DNA of 34,385 bases from Lachnospiraceae bacterium (GTDB lineage: Bacteria > Bacillota > Clostridia > Lachnospirales > Lachnospiraceae). The position numbers were made by a program, and so were the translations under genes. The notes under the pieces were generated by a model, which did no database searches, was not told the DNA's origin, and was given only the letters and a program-made list of their open reading frames with translations. The stretch lies in NCBI GenBank assembly GCA_011958945.1, contig BLLT01000016.1, positions 1-34,385 on the forward strand, read 5' to 3'. Below, in pieces: positions 1 through 7,633 of the stretch. Position 1 is the stretch's first letter, and every line of letters starts with the position of its first letter.

Positions 1-50
1 CATTCATTGAGATTCCGAGAAGTTATTTGTGTTATTCCTTTCTGTCTGAT

Positions 51-81
51 ATCATAAACCATACAGTAACTGTACGGTCAA
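51..81 (-). promoter_or_regulatory. MerR-type promoter with 19-bp spacer, firing leftwards
   Basis: Read on the minus strand there is a -35 box TTGACC (76-81), a 19-bp spacer and a -10 box TATGAT (51-56). The spacer holds the dyad ACAGTTACTGT. An over-long 19-bp spacer with a central dyad is the hallmark of promoters twisted open by MerR-family activators, and a MerR gene starts just to the right on the opposite strand. The controlled gene would begin at or beyond the left edge; an SD-like AAAGGA and ATG triplets lie at 1-40, but no reading frame can be judged. That the neighbouring MerR protein binds here is inference. Confidence 0.6.
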
Positions 82-177
82 GGCTTAATTTTTTAAAATG
101 AAATTGTTATGAAAGTTCCTGCCCCACCGCTTTGCCGCCACGGATTTTTATGTCAATTTCAGGAAATGGAGTTAAAT

Positions 178-996
178 ATGGACAAAAAAGACAAGCTGCT
201 AACCATTGGCCAGTTTGCGGCCATGCATGGCATCAACAAGAAAACCCTTATGTGGTATGATGAAATCGGACTGTTCAAACCGGCCATCATCCATCCGGAA
301 AACGGATACCGCTGCTATAACTACTACCAGAGCCCTATCCTTGAAACGATCCTGCTGCTGAGGGAATTGGATGTTTCTGTCAACGAAATAAAAGATTTTA
401 TGAAAAACCGCTCCGCCGGCAGCTTAAAATGCCTTCTTGAGGAAAAAATAGCAGACCTGGACATGCAGATTAACCATTTGCAGGCAGTCAGGACTACTTT
501 ATGCACACACCATCAAAATATGGCTACCCTGCTCACCATGGACTTATCCGAAATCAGTATCATTGAAAAGAAGGTGCGGTGCCTGGTCACCGTGGATGTA
601 GGCAAGGATACCTCCTTTGAACAGGAGGTGGAACTGATTACGGCCGAGACGGAGAAATACCATCTCGGCCGGCTTCATAAAGCTTCCTACGGTTCTATGA
701 TTTCCGTTGCCAGCTTGCAAGAGGGCAACTATGACGATTATTCCAAACTTTTCATTGAAATCCCTTTCCTTCCTTATCAAGCCGGGCTTCATAACACCCC
801 TGACGGAAAGTATCTGCGGGCTTTCCATAAAGGAAGTTGGGATGGGATTCCGAAAAGGTATCAGGAAATATTTGATTATGCCAAAGAGCATAATCTGATA
901 CTCCACGGATTTTCCTACGAAATGGGCATCAATGAAAATGTCATCGACCGAATGGAAGATTATATTGTGCAGATTGAAATACCCGTTCTTTGGTAA
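178..996 (+). CDS. MerR-family regulator with GyrI-like effector-binding domain
   Basis: A 272-residue transcription regulator. The N-terminal 70 residues form a winged helix-turn-helix of the MerR type (LTIGQFAAMHGINKKTLMWY, then a GLF.P wing and Y-rich segment). A helical linker (about residues 75-120) is followed by a roughly 150-residue GyrI/BmrR-like ligand-binding domain ending in the conserved strand IVQIEIPV. This is the architecture of BmrR/TipA-class drug-responsive activators. The start ATG at 178 was chosen because a GGAG lies 8 bases upstream; an in-frame extension back to 109 lacks both an SD and homology-like sequence. It stands divergent to a MerR-type promoter at 51-81 and converges on the ABC permease, ending 12 bases from it. 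The ligand is unknown. Confidence 0.88.
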   Translation: MDKKDKLLTIGQFAAMHGINKKTLMWYDEIGLFKPAIIHPENGYRCYNYYQSPILETILLLRELDVSVNEIKDFMKNRSAGSLKCLLEEKIADLDMQINHLQAVRTTLCTHHQNMATLLTMDLSEISIIEKKVRCLVTVDVGKDTSFEQEVELITAETEKYHLGRLHKASYGSMISVASLQEGNYDDYSKLFIEIPFLPYQAGLHNTPDGKYLRAFHKGSWDGIPKRYQEIFDYAKEHNLILHGFSYEMGINENVIDRMEDYIVQIEIPVLW

Positions 997-1008
997 AAGC
1001 ACATCGCA

Positions 1009-2328
1009 TCATTTTCTCCCCGGCCGCATACTTATCTTATAAACCATACAAAAATAGCACAGGTACAGCCCAAAGAAGCCAAGCATAAAACCGCCCGCTG
1101 CATACACCACCAAATTTTGCATGGCCATAGGCAATACCTCATTTACTTTAGCGTTGACAAAGGGCGCGGCTGTCCAAAGAATAAGAAAGGGCATCACCGT
1201 AGGGAGAAGCAGCTTTACCAATATCTGCGCGCGAAGCAGGGATTTCAGTTCACCCCTGCTTTTCCCCATTTGAAACAAAAGACGGATATCCTCCTTCTGC
1301 CGCCTCAAGTCAATCATCTGGGATAAAGAAAGAATCGAAAAGTAAACAACCATAAAAATAATACAGATTCCGATCTGCAAAACCCCCATCCATTTCCACC
1401 CATCCTCCTGCCTGAAAACAGGAATCTCCCACCCAATAAGGAGCATGCCAAACACAAAAGATGCTGCGGAAAAAATCAGGCAGATCCCAAAAACAGCACA
1501 CAATCCCGCGCCGGTTCCAGATCCTGTGGTCATTTCCCCAATCCGGTACAGCCAATTGCCCCGATATAAAACCTCCCCCTGCGATAGCCGTACAGAAGCC
1601 AAAAGGGCATATACCCATTGATAAAAGGAAAAAACACATAAAATCATCGGAATTGCAATTATCGAAACAGCAGCCGACATAATGCCCTCCCCCATAAATG
1701 AACTCCCAAACAGCAAAAGCAGGAAAATAAGAAAACAGGCGGCGAACATGACGCCCCAAAAGTGTCTCCTGCCCTCCCGCATCAACCGGCTGCGCCTCTT
1801 TTCCCTCATGAGCTGGATGACCTGTAATTTATATATTTTTTGTTTCATGAGAAAAAATGACAATGCTTCAATGAGGCAAAAATACCCAAAGGACTGGAGG
1901 CCGCTTTTGGCCATAATTTCCGCTATGGAACCGATTCCCCCATCCCCCGGCAAAAAATAAAAGCAGGCAAAACCAAATCCCATCCCCAGTGCCGTCCCCC
2001 CCAAAAAACAATCCATGCCTACTATACATAATTCGCACAAAAACATCAGCGAGAGCTTATCCTTTTCCATCCCAAGCAACATATAGGTGGCGAATTCTTT
2101 TGCCCTCTGCTTCACAATGAATGTATTGATCCAATCTGCCAATACCGCCATAACAATTACAACTATCAGCGGCAAAGATACTGTTTGAAAACCTGCCCGT
2201 ATCCCCCCCAGATTCGCAAGGAAATTTGAACTATATATTATAGAAGAAAATACAACCATTGAAAAAATATACAAAAGGTAATCCGCCATTGAACGTTTCG
2301 CATTTCGCAGCGCCAGTTTAAGATACAT
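1009..2328 (-). CDS. FtsX-like ABC transporter permease
   Basis: A 439-residue integral membrane protein with a short basic N-terminus (LKLALRNAKRSMADYLLY) typical of BceB/FtsX-type permeases, followed by around eight to ten hydrophobic segments. Around residues 70-90 lies the motif TFIVKQRAKEFATYMLLGM, the cytoplasmic coupling signature of FtsX-family permeases next to the first core TM helices. A second such region (MIDLRRQKEDIRLLFQMG) precedes the last three TM helices. No large extracellular domain is obvious, and it is shorter than the roughly 650-residue BceB. The ATG at 2328 has AAGGGGG about 8 bases upstream and overlaps the ATPase gene by 11 bp; a GTG at 2337 is less likely. It probably pairs with that ATPase as an exporter or peptide-sensing/resistance transporter; the substrate is unknown. 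Confidence 0.85.
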   Translation of the reverse strand: MYLKLALRNAKRSMADYLLYIFSMVVFSSIIYSSNFLANLGGIRAGFQTVSLPLIVVIVMAVLADWINTFIVKQRAKEFATYMLLGMEKDKLSLMFLCELCIVGMDCFLGGTALGMGFGFACFYFLPGDGGIGSIAEIMAKSGLQSFGYFCLIEALSFFLMKQKIYKLQVIQLMREKRRSRLMREGRRHFWGVMFAACFLIFLLLLFGSSFMGEGIMSAAVSIIAIPMILCVFSFYQWVYALLASVRLSQGEVLYRGNWLYRIGEMTTGSGTGAGLCAVFGICLIFSAASFVFGMLLIGWEIPVFRQEDGWKWMGVLQIGICIIFMVVYFSILSLSQMIDLRRQKEDIRLLFQMGKSRGELKSLLRAQILVKLLLPTVMPFLILWTAAPFVNAKVNEVLPMAMQNLVVYAAGGFMLGFFGLYLCYFCMVYKISMRPGRK

Positions 2329-3394
2329 CGTAAACACCCCCTTCTATTTTTGACATGGCATCTAAGATCTTAGAAAAAAATTCCTGCCTATTCTCCCTCT
2401 CTTTCTCTACTTTCGCCTTTATCACCCCATCCTGCATAAAGAAAATCCTGTCACAGTAACTGGCGGATAAAACATCATGGGTGACCATCAGAATGGTGGC
2501 CGAATATTCCCGGTTAAGCAGCACCAAAGATTCCAGCAGCCCTTTTGCACTTCTGCTGTCCAGTGCACCGGTGGGCTCGTCCGCTAAAATCAAATCCGGC
2601 CTTGTGGCAATCGCCCTTGCACAGGCACATCTTTGCCTTTGCCCTCCCGAAATTTCATAAGGAAATTGATTCAGGATGCCCGATATGCCCAGCTTTTGAG
2701 CCAAATCAAGAATTGTCTGTTGCACGGTTTCCTTTGGCGTCTGTTTGATGATCAAAGCCAATGCTATATTCTCATAAACGGTCAGGGTATCCAGTAAATT
2801 ATACTCCTGAAATACAAAGCCCAAATGCTCTCTGCGAAAAGAAGCCAGTTCTTTTTCCGACAGCAGGGCAATATCCTGCCCGTTTATTTCAATCCTTCCG
2901 CCGCTGGCCTTGTCTATCGTAGCAATCATGTTCAATAATGTAGTTTTTCCCGAGCCGGATGCCCCCATAATACCGACAAAACTGCCTTTTTCAACCTCAA
3001 AGCTGATATCTTTAACGGCTGCCGTCGAGCAATCTCCGTTCCCATAAGTTTTCTTCACATTCTCCAATTTCAACACAATTGAAGCCCCCGGCTCTTTTTT
3101 TGCCTCCCACTGTTCTTTCCCAAGCCAGTTCGCAACAATTTCAAACAATATTTTATCAGACTTTTCTTTCAGGTTTTCATCGGATATAAATTCCCCAGCC
3201 AATAATTCATTTAATGTAATTTCAAGCAGTTCGCACAACGGTTTAAACAATGACAGGTCCGGCATCGACTTGCCCGTCTCCCATTTCGATACTGCCTTGT
3301 CCGTAATCCCCAATTTTTCAGCCAGCTGACTTTGGGTCATGCCCTCGTCCTTTCTTCTGGCCGCAATAAAGCTGCCGATTTTCTTTTGATTCAT
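2318..3394 (-). CDS. XRE-type HTH fused to ABC transporter ATPase
   Basis: A 358-residue fusion. Residues 1-65 are a Cro/CI-type helix-turn-helix (TQSQLAEKLGITDKAVSKWE). After a linker, residues about 107-330 are an ABC ATPase of the LolD/MacB subgroup: Walker A GASGSGKTT at 144-152, signature SGGQRQR at 249-255, Walker B followed by DEPTG at 272-276, and switch His 306 (VTHD). The ATG is preceded by GAGG and GGAG, a clear ribosome-binding region. It is the first gene of a two-gene operon with the FtsX-like permease. A DNA-binding domain on the nucleotide-binding subunit suggests that the transporter regulates its own operon, perhaps according to ATP or substrate status; this is inference. 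The HTH-ABC arrangement is known in Firmicutes annotation but is functionally poorly described. Confidence 0.9.
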   Translation of the reverse strand: MNQKKIGSFIAARRKDEGMTQSQLAEKLGITDKAVSKWETGKSMPDLSLFKPLCELLEITLNELLAGEFISDENLKEKSDKILFEIVANWLGKEQWEAKKEPGASIVLKLENVKKTYGNGDCSTAAVKDISFEVEKGSFVGIMGASGSGKTTLLNMIATIDKASGGRIEINGQDIALLSEKELASFRREHLGFVFQEYNLLDTLTVYENIALALIIKQTPKETVQQTILDLAQKLGISGILNQFPYEISGGQRQRCACARAIATRPDLILADEPTGALDSRSAKGLLESLVLLNREYSATILMVTHDVLSASYCDRIFFMQDGVIKAKVEKERENRQEFFSKILDAMSKIEGGVYDVS

Positions 3395-3432
3395 TTCCTC
3401 AAATCTCCTCTTCCGTTTTTTATTCTATTGCG

Positions 3433-3438
3433 ATTATA
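3433..3438 (-). promoter_or_regulatory. Candidate -10 box of the HTH-ABC operon
   Basis: TATAAT lies on the minus strand 39 bases before the ATG of the HTH-ABC gene. At the expected 16-18 bp upstream no good TTGACA is present (GTGTTC or TGTTCA), so the promoter may be weak or need an activator. The rest of the 3395-3720 gap holds the bidirectional terminator described separately and no gene that I can support. Confidence 0.4.
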
Positions 3439-3553
3439 CTACATCTATATAAAATGAACACCTACCGGAAGTAGAGTTGGCCGATAAGCCGGCTTTTTTG
3501 TGCAAATAGCCAGGCGCACTCCGCAGCCGAAGCCTTGAAAACCCGGATCACAC

Positions 3554-3600
3554 AAAAAGGGAACCAATTGGATACATCACGTCCTATCGGTTCCCTTTTT
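3554..3600. terminator. Bidirectional intrinsic terminator
   Basis: AAAAAGGGAACC at 3554-3565 pairs with GGTTCCCTTTTT at 3589-3600. The stem continues inward through GGAT/GTCC pairs. Flanking A and T runs let it end transcription in both directions. It lies downstream of the superoxide reductase gene and upstream of the HTH-ABC operon promoter, so it insulates the two units. Confidence 0.85.
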
Positions 3601-3720
3601 CTTTCATATTTCAGTTTTTCATTCCCGGCCAAAATCCCTCTTGCCGTTGGCCAAAGGCTCAGCATCCTCTCGTGCCGCTTAAGCCCCCGCCTAATTCATT
3701 ACTCACAGCAAATGATTGGA

Positions 3721-4095
3721 TTACCCTTTCCAAAGGCTATGGAGATTGCAGTACGCATAAACTGCTTCCACTTCATCGCCATCGCAAATGGCAAAGCAAG
3801 CTTCCGGCTTCTCCCCCGGCTTCAATGCTTTCCACTGGTTTCCCTGTTTCGTCTGCAAAGATACCCACTCAATATAATGTTCAGGCTGCATGGGATGCTC
3901 TGTAGAACCTACAAAAACTTTCACCAAATTTCCCTCTACTGAGTGCACAGGAATATGCTTTTCCACTGCGGCATCCACGGTTCCGGGAACAAGTTCCTTC
4001 ATTTTCTCCCCGCAGCACACCACCGGAACCCCTACGTCCTTAATCTTCGTAACAATATTTCTGCAGTGTTCACAAATATAAAATTTCTGTTCCAT
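3721..4095 (-). CDS. dfx: Desulfoferrodoxin-type superoxide reductase
   Basis: A 124-residue two-iron superoxide reductase, which reduces superoxide to hydrogen peroxide without releasing O2 and suits strict anaerobes. The N-terminal desulforedoxin domain has the FeCys4 ligands Cys8, Cys11, Cys27 and Cys28 (CEHC and VCCGE). The catalytic domain shows the E-K-H-x-P loop (Glu45, Lys46, His47), further histidines at 67 (TEHPM) and 73 (PEHY), and the C-terminal Cys116-x-x-His119 (CNLH) that completes the His4Cys centre. The length matches the 2Fe-SOR family. Start ATG 4095 has AGGGA 8 bases upstream; a longer frame to 4143 is unsupported. The next gene upstream is a small membrane protein starting at 4432, which may be cotranscribed. 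Cytoplasmic; the electron donor is probably a rubredoxin elsewhere in the genome. Confidence 0.95.
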   Translation of the reverse strand: MEQKFYICEHCRNIVTKIKDVGVPVVCCGEKMKELVPGTVDAAVEKHIPVHSVEGNLVKVFVGSTEHPMQPEHYIEWVSLQTKQGNQWKALKPGEKPEACFAICDGDEVEAVYAYCNLHSLWKG

Positions 4096-4162
4096 TATCA
4101 ATCCCTCTCTTTCCCTAACTTCATTGCTTTGCGTTTTTGCCAAGTCAGCAATTATGCCGACC

Positions 4163-4432
4163 TCAATTCCCTTCCTCTTCCATAATGACGGAAAGAAACT
4201 TTGTCATCAGCGGAATATAAGTTACCGTAAAAACAGCTGCGGCAACCGCCCTTACCGTTTTCCTGTCCTTTTCAGCTATACACATACCCGCCAGAACCCC
4301 TATGGAAAAAAGGCAGAACTTAAGCATAGCCAAATCCTTCCAGCCGCTTTTCTTTATATACCTGTCCGCAGAATAAAACAATTTCTCCATACCCATGCTC
4401 TTATTCTGTTTTTTACTTTTACTGGCCAGCAT
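4163..4432 (-). CDS. Small conserved membrane protein
   Basis: An 89-residue protein with a basic N-terminus, an amphipathic segment (EKLFYSADRYIKKSGWKDLA) and two hydrophobic segments, about residues 38-54 (LKFCLFSIGVLAGMCIA) and 62-80 (VRAVAAAVFTVTYIPLMTKF). The start ATG at 4432 has a strong AGGGAAGGGAG upstream; the frame to 4480 is not supported. Similar small proteins in clostridia are often annotated as a permease of a phosphate ABC transporter, but at this size that name is not credible and the function is unknown. It lies 67 bp upstream of the superoxide reductase gene and may share its transcript. Confidence 0.75.
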   Translation of the reverse strand: MLASKSKKQNKSMGMEKLFYSADRYIKKSGWKDLAMLKFCLFSIGVLAGMCIAEKDRKTVRAVAAAVFTVTYIPLMTKFLSVIMEEEGN

Positions 4433-4485
4433 ATAAAAACTCCCTTCCCTGACACTGACTATAGTACAATAGTATAGCACAATCC

Positions 4486-4510
4486 TGGTAAAATATCCAT
4501 GGATTTACCA
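4486..4510. repeat. Short inverted repeat upstream of the small membrane gene
   Basis: TGGTAA (4486-4491) pairs with TTACCA (4505-4510) around the perfect palindrome ATCCATGGAT (4495-4504). It lies between the end of the CoA-disulfide reductase gene and the small membrane protein gene. With no U-tract it is a weak terminator at best; it could equally be an operator of the downstream unit. Confidence 0.4.
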
Positions 4511-4585
4511 AATAAAATCAAAGACGGGAATAAACCTATTGCAACAGGGAAGCCTTTCGGCCGAACCGTTACACCTACCCTGCAT

Positions 4586-6280
4586 TTATCCCTGGTCCAT
4601 TCCGCAGGCAGCTGCCCTTTCGATCAGGCATCTGTCATTCATCACGGCATCATAGAATCGGAAACCTCCGGAAAAATTATAAGCTTCATAACCATTCCCT
4701 TCCAGAATACGGCTGGCAATATAGCTGCGCAGGCCGCTTTGGCAGATTACATAAACACGCTTTCCTCTCTCAACTTTATCCAGGTGTTCCCGCAGTTCAT
4801 CCACCGGGATATTCCTAAAGCCTGCAATATGGCCCCTTTCATATTCTCCCCTGGTCCGGACATCCAGCAAAGTGACGCTGCCGTCATGGGGCAGACTGTC
4901 CACATCTTTCAGATGCCACTGCTTCAATGTGCCTCTAAAAATATTATCAATCATAAACCCTGCCATATTTACAGGATCTTTTGCGGACGAATAAGGCGGT
5001 GCGTATGCCAGATCCAACTCTTTTAACCGGTCCGCCTTCATCCTTGCATGAATAGCAACGGCAAGCACATCAATGCGTTTGTCCACACCCTCATACCCCA
5101 CGATCTGGGCGCCCAATAAGCGGCAGCTTCCTTTTTCAAAAACCACCTTCATTGTCATTATCTTCCCGTCCGGATAGTATCCCGCATGGCTCATAGGAGA
5201 CAGAATCACAGTATCTACATCCAATCCCGCTTTTCTGGCATTCGTCTCATTAATGCCCGTATTTGCAGCAGTCATATCAAAAACTTTGATCACGCTGCTC
5301 CCCTGAGATCCTAAGTAATGGCTATCCCCGCCGCAGATATTGTCTGCAATGATACGCCCCTGCTTGTTGGCTGGGCCTGCCAGAGAAATCAATGCATCCT
5401 CGCCGGTAACATAATGCTTAACCTGCACTGCATCGCCTGCCGCATAAATATCCTGAATTGATGTTTCCATACGGTCATTGACAATGATGCTGCCTTTCAT
5501 ACCTAATTCCAGCCCCGCTTCTTTTGCCAGGGAGGTATCCGGCGTAACGCCAATGGCAAGGACAACCATATCCGCATGGAGAGGTGCTTCATCTTTCAGG
5601 AGGACATCCACTCCATTGCCTTTTTCCTCAAAGCCTTCTACCGTATGGCCGAGCGCCAGCCTGACGCCATGCCTGCGCATCTCGTTATGGATAAAAGAAG
5701 CCATATCCGCATCAAAAGGATTCATCAACTGCTTTGGACGCTGGACAATGGTTACATCCATTCCCAATTCCCGCAAATTTTCAGCCAGTTCCAATCCGAT
5801 AAAGCCGCCGCCTGCCAGCACTGCAGATTTGGGATGGTTCTTATTGATGTACTCCTTGATTCGGAACGTATCCTCCACTGTACGCAAGGTGAATAACCTG
5901 TCAATACCGACTCCGGGCAGTCTTGGCTGGGTGGGTTTTGCACCGGGAGAAAGAATCAGCTTATCATAATTTTCTTCAAATGATTCACCGGTTTCCATAT
6001 TCCTGACGGAAACCGTCTTTTTGCCGGGATGGATTGCAGTAACTTCATGGTGTACTTTCATGTCCACCCGAAATCTCTCATAGAAACTCTCCGGCGTCTG
6101 CAGCGTCAGTTCTTCCGGGTCAGTGATTACATCTCCCACATAATAAGGCAATCCGCAGTTGGCATAGGAAATATATCCTGAGCGCTCAAAAACAACGATT
6201 TTTGCCTGTTCATCCAATCTTCGAATACGGGCAGCGGCTGTTGCCCCGCCTGCCACACCGCCTACAATAACTATCTTCAT
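4586..6280 (-). CDS. cdr: CoA-disulfide/persulfide reductase with C-terminal rhodanese domain
   Basis: A 564-residue FAD-dependent pyridine nucleotide-disulfide oxidoreductase of the CoADR-RHD type, which reduces CoA disulfide, CoA persulfide or polysulfide with NAD(P)H. Residues 4-17 carry the FAD-binding VIVGGVAGGATAAA. Cys42 sits in the single-cysteine active-site motif SYANCGLPYYVGD. The NAD-binding loop is AGGGFIGLELAENL, and a second FAD motif is TSIQDIYAAGDA. The last 100 residues are a rhodanese domain with active-site Cys513 in CQSGLRS. Start ATG 6280 lies one base after the stop of the upstream rhodanese gene, so translation is coupled; the longer frame to 6322 is rejected. It is the last gene of a three-gene rhodanese operon, which points to persulfide or polysulfide trafficking and redox defence. 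Confidence 0.93.
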   Translation of the reverse strand: MKIVIVGGVAGGATAAARIRRLDEQAKIVVFERSGYISYANCGLPYYVGDVITDPEELTLQTPESFYERFRVDMKVHHEVTAIHPGKKTVSVRNMETGESFEENYDKLILSPGAKPTQPRLPGVGIDRLFTLRTVEDTFRIKEYINKNHPKSAVLAGGGFIGLELAENLRELGMDVTIVQRPKQLMNPFDADMASFIHNEMRRHGVRLALGHTVEGFEEKGNGVDVLLKDEAPLHADMVVLAIGVTPDTSLAKEAGLELGMKGSIIVNDRMETSIQDIYAAGDAVQVKHYVTGEDALISLAGPANKQGRIIADNICGGDSHYLGSQGSSVIKVFDMTAANTGINETNARKAGLDVDTVILSPMSHAGYYPDGKIMTMKVVFEKGSCRLLGAQIVGYEGVDKRIDVLAVAIHARMKADRLKELDLAYAPPYSSAKDPVNMAGFMIDNIFRGTLKQWHLKDVDSLPHDGSVTLLDVRTRGEYERGHIAGFRNIPVDELREHLDKVERGKRVYVICQSGLRSYIASRILEGNGYEAYNFSGGFRFYDAVMNDRCLIERAAACGMDQG

Positions 6281-6281
6281 A

Positions 6282-6602
6282 TCACCGTTCCACCTTTCCA
6301 GAATAAGCAGCAATACCGCCAATGTTTGTTACGTTCGTATAGCCCATGCGCTGCAGCATTCCCACCGCCTGACGGCTTCTTGCGCCGGAATGGCAGTAGA
6401 CAAATAACACTGTATCTTTGTTTCCTGCTACAGACGATACTTTATCAATGGCCTGCAGCGGAATATTTTTACTGCCGGGAATATGCCCCTCCTGATACTC
6501 CTGTACAGTACGCACGTCCAATAGCACGGCGCCGGGAACCGATTTAAATTCTTTTATCCCTTGATTGATGTCAGCCTGCTTGAATAAATCAAAAAATCCC
6601 AT
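6282..6602 (-). CDS. Single-domain rhodanese
   Basis: A 106-residue cytoplasmic rhodanese (sulfurtransferase) made of one domain. It has LLDVRTVQEYQEGHIPGSKN near residues 31-50 and the active-site loop YCHSGARSRQA with the persulfide-carrying Cys near residue 74. The start ATG at 6602 has AGGTGA upstream. The stop codon is separated from the CoA-disulfide reductase ATG by a single base, so the two are almost certainly cotranslated. It probably hands sulfane sulfur to, or takes it from, the downstream reductase; the specific donor is unknown. Confidence 0.92.
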   Translation of the reverse strand: MGFFDLFKQADINQGIKEFKSVPGAVLLDVRTVQEYQEGHIPGSKNIPLQAIDKVSSVAGNKDTVLFVYCHSGARSRQAVGMLQRMGYTNVTNIGGIAAYSGKVER

Positions 6603-6665
6603 ACTTCACCTCGTTTCCAGAATTTCTTCTTTATTTTTGTGACAGAAATATAACCGTAAACCTTA

Positions 6666-7052
6666 TTATTCAGATACTATTTCTCCCGTCCAGTCATTGA
6701 TGCCGCCAAACTCCACAATATTTGTATAGCCCAGAGCCACTAATTTTTTGGATGCCTGTTTACTTCGGTTTCCGCTGCGGCAGTATACAAGGATGAGTTG
6801 CTCCTTATCGGGCAATTCAGCGATTCCCCCTGTACCAATGGCTTCATTGGGAATGTTGAAAGCGCCGGGAATATGCCCATCCTCGAATTCTTCCTGCGTA
6901 CGGACATCCAGAATGATATAGCCGCTTTCTTCCTCCATCATATGAACCGCCTCGTCCATTCCAATCTGTCTATAGCCCGGCTCCCCGGCAGATACTCCGC
7001 ACCCAGCCAGTAGAAATGCCAAAAATAAGATCAGTATCGCTTTTTTCATCAT
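6666..7052 (-). CDS. Rhodanese-domain lipoprotein
   Basis: A 128-residue exported rhodanese. The N-terminus is a lipoprotein signal (MMKKAILILFLAFLLAGC) with lipobox LAGC, so the mature protein should be anchored to the outer face of the membrane through its Cys. The rhodanese domain follows, with ILDVRTQEEFEDGHIPGAFN and the active-site loop YCRSGNRSKQA. ATG 7052 was chosen because GGAG sits 6 bases upstream. It is the first gene of the rhodanese/CoA-disulfide reductase operon; 63 bases separate it from the next gene. Having an outside and an inside rhodanese in one operon suggests handling of extracellular thiosulfate or polysulfide. That role is inferred. Confidence 0.9.
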   Translation of the reverse strand: MMKKAILILFLAFLLAGCGVSAGEPGYRQIGMDEAVHMMEEESGYIILDVRTQEEFEDGHIPGAFNIPNEAIGTGGIAELPDKEQLILVYCRSGNRSKQASKKLVALGYTNIVEFGGINDWTGEIVSE

Positions 7053-7060
7053 AGTCCACT

Positions 7061-7078
7061 CCATTTCTGCGCTGCTTT
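7061..7078 (-). repeat. Dispersed start-site repeat, copy A
   Basis: On the minus strand AAAGCAGCGCAGAAATGG lies directly before the rhodanese lipoprotein start and supplies part of its ribosome-binding site. It is identical to 23201-23218 and differs at one base from 12508-12525, each time just upstream of a gene start. Chance is unlikely for three 18-mers in 34 kb. Confidence 0.7.
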
Positions 7079-7250
7079 ATTGCTCAAAACCATACGGTAA
7101 AATAAGTATATGTTATTTTTAGGTTTGTTTCTGTGATGACATCACATTCGCGTTTTCACCGCGAACCAACTGTACCACTACCAGCTAAAACCGGTAGGTT
7201 CGGTCTGCTGCTAAAGCAGCCTAAAGTTGTTCCTCTTCTACTTTATTCCT

Positions 7251-7511
7251 TTATACTTTACTTTTATCCAATCTCAAAGTTATCTGATTTGCTGATAAGT
7301 GCGGCGGCACTGATACTAACATATGGATATGATCTGCGCCCACATGACCTGCTAAGATTTCTACCTCATTACTTTGGCAAACGATTCGTATTAATTCCCT
7401 CGTTCGTATTGCAATCTTCCCTGTGATTACTGGTTTCCTATATTTTGTAATCCACACCAAATGGTATTTAATATCATACGTACAATGTGACGTTTTTCTA
7501 TAATGTTCCAT
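7251..7511 (-). pseudogene. tnpA: Truncated IS200/IS605 TnpA (HUH Y1 transposase)
   Basis: An 86-residue fragment of the small IS200-type transposase. It has the usual N-terminal strand (YDIKYHLVWITKYRKPVI) and the HUH metal-binding motif in GADHIHMLVSVPP. The frame then stops after LSANQITLRLDKSK, so the C-terminal helix with the catalytic tyrosine (normally about 50 further residues) is missing. It should therefore be inactive for DNA cleavage. The ATG at 7511 has GAGGTGA 6-7 bases upstream. No companion tnpB is present. It is a relic marking past mobility of this locus. Confidence 0.85.
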
Positions 7512-7565
7512 ATTATTCACCTCAAGTTTAGTATCTCTACTTTAACTTTTTCTAAACTTGAAGCT

Positions 7566-7614
7566 ATGGGGTTGACCTAAATGTTTCGCCTTAAGGCGAG
7601 GGTTTTAACCCCAT
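7566..7614 (-). repeat. Compound hairpin at IS end, beyond the RT gene
   Basis: An outer stem of 8 bp (ATGGGGTT/AACCCCAT) and an inner 12-bp perfect palindrome (CGCCTTAAGGCG) lie 20-68 bases beyond the stop codon of the reverse-transcriptase gene. By position it is the subterminal hairpin of the IS200-type remnant, upstream of tnpA. It may also end or stabilise the RT operon transcript, though it lacks a long U-tract. Confidence 0.6.
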
Positions 7615-7633
7615 TATACAGACAATAAAGAAT

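Larger units (their letters stand above)
7147..7614 (-). mobile_element. IS200/IS605-type element remnant
   Basis: A degenerate insertion sequence with a truncated tnpA at its centre. At one side are the hairpins TTCGCG/CGCGAA (7147-7165) and GCTGCTAAAGCAGC (7207-7220). At the other is a compound hairpin: ATGGGGTT (7566-7573) pairs with AACCCCAT (7607-7614) around the perfect palindrome CGCCTTAAGGCG (7587-7598). Subterminal hairpins of this kind are recognised by the single-strand transposases of IS200/IS605. The exact ends are not defined, and the element is much shorter than an intact one, so an internal deletion is likely. It sits exactly between the rhodanese operon and the reverse-transcriptase operon. 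Confidence 0.7.

Noticed and set aside
544-1002. Minus-strand open frame opposite the MerR gene
   Set aside because: It lies wholly over a well-supported MerR/GyrI gene, has no SD, and has no recognisable domain.
7133-7426. Plus-strand frame over the IS remnant
   Set aside because: Antisense to tnpA and IS end structures; no homology-like content.
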